The position numbers were made by a program, and so were the translations under genes. A stretch of 27,745 nucleotides of DNA from an uncultured Rubellimicrobium sp. (GTDB taxonomy: Bacteria; Pseudomonadota; Alphaproteobacteria; Rhodobacterales; Rhodobacteraceae), in contig CADCUU010000001.1 of assembly GCA_902805995.1 (NCBI GenBank), forward strand, positions 1 to 27,745. The letters run 5' to 3'. Within the stretch, counting starts at the first letter, position 1; each line of letters begins with the position of its first letter. Below, piece by piece: positions 25,607-27,745 of this stretch. The notes beneath the pieces are model-generated. The model was not told where the DNA came from. It made no database searches and saw nothing but the letters and a program-made list of their open reading frames with translations.

Positions 25607-26512
25607 TCATTGGTCCGGCAGCGCCACCAGGAAGGCCTCGACAACCGTGGCCGAGTTGCTCGAGGCAAGGCTCATGAAAGTAGCCATCTGGTTCTCGCCC
25701 TCGCCACCGCCGGCAAGGTCCGACAGGGACCGGAAAGCAATGAAGGGCACGTCGTTGGCGTAGGCCACATGAGCAACCGCGGCACTTTCCATGTCGAGCA
25801 CCCGGGCCTCGAAGGTTTCAAAGACGAACTCCCGGAACGCGGCGTTGTCGACGAAGGTCATGCCGGAGACTCCGTGGCCCCCGACGACCAGCCCGGGCGG
25901 ATCGGCAAGGCAGGCGTTCTCTTCGTTGCAGTCCTCCAGGCTCAGGGAGCCCGCCAGACCCCGGGCGACCTCCAGGAGGCCTGGATCGACGTCGAACCAG
26001 AACTTGGCTTCGGGCGCCTCAAGACCTTCGCGCGCGACCTCGACGGGCATCGTGTACATCATCCCGTAGTTCGGGAACTCCGAACTCATCCAGGAGGGTA
26101 GTGCAAAGGTGCCTTCCGCCGTCTCGCGCGCGAAAGCACCTTCGAGGTACTGCCCCCACTGCTCGGGCACCACGACATCGCCGATGCTGAGGCTCGGATC
26201 GACGCCGCCGGCAATGCCGGAAAAGACGATGTGAGAGATTTCGAAGTGATCCAAGGCAAGCTGCGTGGTCATGGCCGCGTTCACCATGGAGATGCCGGAT
26301 AGGAACAGCACCACCTCCTTGCCCCCGAGCGTGCCGGAGATGAAGCGATTGCCGTTGATCACCGTCTCCTCGGCCCCTTGCAGGTCCTCTTGCAGGGCGA
26401 TCCACTCCGGCTCGAAGGCGGAGATCACGGCGATCCGGGAGGTGTCCTGCGCCAGCAGCGGCAAGGGTGAAAGGATTAGGCCGAGGATCAGGGGAAGCGA
26501 GATGCGGGGCAT
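25607..26512 (-). CDS. Exported MTA/SAH nucleosidase-like protein (nucleoside phosphorylase superfamily)
   Basis: A 301 aa protein of the purine nucleoside phosphorylase/MTAN superfamily, which cleaves the glycosidic bond of methylthioadenosine, S-adenosylhomocysteine or related nucleosides. Strand IAVISAFEPEW (~26-36), VVLFLSGISMVNAAMTTQL and VFSGIAGGVDPSLSIGDVVVP give the core fold. LDMESAAVAHVAYANDVPFI and RSLSDLAG near the C-terminus hold the ME and catalytic Asp motifs of MTAN. Unlike the cytoplasmic enzyme it begins with a signal peptide (ISLPLILGLILSPLPLLAQ, cut near residue 21), and carries an inserted Cys-containing loop (LEDCNEENACLADP) that could form a disulphide in the periplasm. 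AAGGA lies 8 bases before the ATG. Its natural substrate is unknown. Confidence 0.85.
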   Translation of the reverse strand: MPRISLPLILGLILSPLPLLAQDTSRIAVISAFEPEWIALQEDLQGAEETVINGNRFISGTLGGKEVVLFLSGISMVNAAMTTQLALDHFEISHIVFSGIAGGVDPSLSIGDVVVPEQWGQYLEGAFARETAEGTFALPSWMSSEFPNYGMMYTMPVEVAREGLEAPEAKFWFDVDPGLLEVARGLAGSLSLEDCNEENACLADPPGLVVGGHGVSGMTFVDNAAFREFVFETFEARVLDMESAAVAHVAYANDVPFIAFRSLSDLAGGGEGENQMATFMSLASSNSATVVEAFLVALPDQ

Positions 26513-26958
26513 GGGAACGGTCCTTGGTGGCGTGCACGAGGCAGCCTAGCGCAGTCCTGCACAGGAGGAAGCTCTGGCCGACACATCGCGGTTCATCAGC
26601 ATGCAGAGTGCTGGCCCGGAAGCGCGGTGCACAGTTTGGAGGCGGGGTTGGCTTCTTGGCCGCACGGTCGGCCAGACTATCGTGCGGAGGCGCCCGAGGC
26701 CTTCGGTCCTGTCTCTTGGTCATCGCCAATCTGGAGTGGGTCTCGCGGCAGAGACCTTGATTTGCGGCTGGGCGTCGGAGGAACAATATGCGGCAGCCCC
26801 TTGATGCCGTATGTGTCGCCGAGGCAGAGCGGCGGGAACAAGCCGCGCTGAAGTGCGACTGGCGCACCATAACGACAGGATCAGGCTGCTCGCCCGCTCC
26901 GGCGACGCGCTCGTAGTCGCCAGGGACAGCGGTGCCGATGCGTTCGCCGCGATCCTCC
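26513..26958. other. Gene-poor region holding possible frameshifted coding remains
   Basis: No intact gene is seen. A 42-codon frame at 26788-26916 starts after a perfect GGAGG site (26777-26781) and reads MRQPLDAVCVAEAERREQAA; near codon 22 the reading seems to continue better in another frame as VRLAHHNDRIRLLARSGDAL. This is what a frameshifted gene looks like, possibly the edge of the transposase remnant that follows. I cannot assign the sequence to a family. Confidence 0.3.
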
Positions 26959-27207
26959 ATGCTGGCCGAGTTGCGCGACTGCTTGCGCGCAGGCGACATG
27001 TGTGGAGAGAGTCCGACGCTACCGCGGGGTCGAGCGGCAGCCCATCCCGTTCCCATTGACGAGCGCTTGGTCGCTGACCACTGGACCGACCTGCTCCGGC
27101 TGGCGGCCCTGATCCGCACGGGCATGACCAACGCCTTCGCACTGCTGGAGCGGCTCAGCTCCTACCCGCGCGCGAACATCTTTGAACAGGCCCGCCAGCC
27201 GACCTAA
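26959..27207 (+). pseudogene. Tn3-family transposase remnant
   Basis: The frame contains two blocks that match widely separated parts of Tn3-type TnpA: LAELRDCLRAGDM, like the ELR-RLRSGD block, and RLVADHWTDLLRLAALIRTG with LLERLSSYPRAN, like the DDxLRLAASIxxG...KLxxxPRQN block near the end of the enzyme. Between them the reading slips frame (GDM then VWRESD in another frame) and sequence is missing. After SYPRANIFEQARQPT the frame stops, so the last ~100 residues are gone. It is a decayed fossil of an insertion and is not expected to be active. No terminal inverted repeats were found. Confidence 0.7.
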
Positions 27208-27323
27208 TCGCCATCGCACCATACCCGCTTCGTCCGATAACACTGATCCGATACTCCGGGACCGGGGTTGTTGACTAGCTGGGGCCAGCATATGGAGGGC
27301 TCGCCCCTACGCATGAGGCTTTC

Positions 27324-27743
27324 ATGGCAGCGCCCCCTTCGGTATTGGTTATCGGTGGCAGCGGCTTCATCGGGCAATATCTGGTCGAACGCCTCCTTGA
27401 TGCTGGACAGGACGTGCGCACGCTCGATCTAGGACCAAGCCGGTTCAGCCATCCGGGGCTGACCCACTGGTCCGGCAGCTTCCTGCAACATGAGCTTCTG
27501 CATGAGGCCATGACGGGGGTTGATTGCGTTTACCATTTGGCGGCGACAGCCATGCCGCGCGAAGCTAACCTTAACCCGCTGCGCGACTGTGCCGAGAACG
27601 TGGTCGGTACGCTCGGCATCCTCGACGTGGCGCTGACCCGGCGGGTGCGGCGGATCGTGTTCAGTTCATCGGGAGGCACGGTCTATGGCCCGACGGACAT
27701 CGTGCCCATTCCAGAGACCCACGCCACCAACCGGCTCTGTTGA
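27324..27743 (+). CDS. NAD-dependent epimerase/dehydratase, N-terminal part, stopping at the window edge
   Basis: The frame encodes the first 139 residues of an extended SDR (UDP-sugar epimerase type). VLVIGGSGFIGQYLVERLLD (~7-26) is the GxxGxxG nucleotide-binding start, HLAATAM follows at ~71-77, and IVFSSSGGTVYGP (~110-123) carries the first catalytic residue. An intact enzyme needs ~300 or more residues, with a YxxxK motif expected within the next ~25 residues. Instead TGA occurs at 27741-27743 after NRLC, two bases before the window ends. It may be a frameshifted or nonsense pseudogene. Such enzymes usually make nucleotide sugars for surface polysaccharides. Confidence 0.7.
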   Translation: MAAPPSVLVIGGSGFIGQYLVERLLDAGQDVRTLDLGPSRFSHPGLTHWSGSFLQHELLHEAMTGVDCVYHLAATAMPREANLNPLRDCAENVVGTLGILDVALTRRVRRIVFSSSGGTVYGPTDIVPIPETHATNRLC

Positions 27744-27745
27744 GC

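Noticed and set aside
1..27745. CRISPR arrays, rRNA or tRNA genes, and phage or plasmid modules
   Set aside because: I saw no evenly spaced repeats of 24-40 bases, no conserved rRNA segments, no complete tRNA fold, and no integrase, replication or structural phage genes.

Overview
The window is GC-rich chromosomal DNA with a strong G/C preference at third codon positions. Alphaproteobacteria, most likely the Rhodobacterales (Roseobacter/Paracoccus relatives), is an inference from three things: a pst operon with large PstC and PstA permeases, DUF1127/DUF2934-type small proteins, and an IF-2 with a long charged N-terminus. No species can be named from sequence alone.

Layout. 1-2988 (minus): an RND efflux pair, a membrane fusion protein followed after 4 bases by an inner-membrane pump that runs off the left edge. 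3392-4375 (plus): a CorA-type divalent cation channel. 4417-13903 (plus): a phosphate-starvation block. It holds a Tat-exported PhoX-type phosphatase behind a Pho box, an 80-residue orphan, two Pho-box arrays, then pstS, a strong hairpin with a T-run, pstC, pstA, pstB, phoU, phoB and a second PhoB-like regulator whose receiver domain has lost its phosphorylation residues. No phoR sensor kinase lies in the window. 14074-16667: small genes of poorly known role (DUF2934, a roadblock/LC7-like protein with a two-domain partner, DUF1127, a small zinc-ribbon protein). 16831-19932 (minus): infB, with a duplicated N-terminal segment and no nusA beside it.

20516-27745: accessory-looking metabolism and envelope genes. 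These are a family 3 glycoside hydrolase, a gluconate-5-dehydrogenase-like SDR, an L,D-transpeptidase lipoprotein, a compact operon of two collinear acidic paralogues plus a 51-residue proline-rich protein, an exported MTA/SAH-nucleosidase-like protein, a decayed Tn3-family transposase remnant, and the start of an NAD-dependent epimerase that meets a stop codon at the right edge.

How the parts fit. PhoX would release phosphate in the periplasm, PstS would capture it, and PstC/PstA/PstB would import it. PhoU and PhoB would couple import to gene expression through direct repeats with 11-base phasing, which can be read upstream of phoX and pstS. The least expected items are the phosphorylation-dead PhoB paralogue fused to the end of the operon, the four-unit Pho array with atypical half-sites, the roadblock-like gene pair, and the three-gene overlapping operon at 24503-25382. 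I see no CRISPR array, rRNA or tRNA gene.
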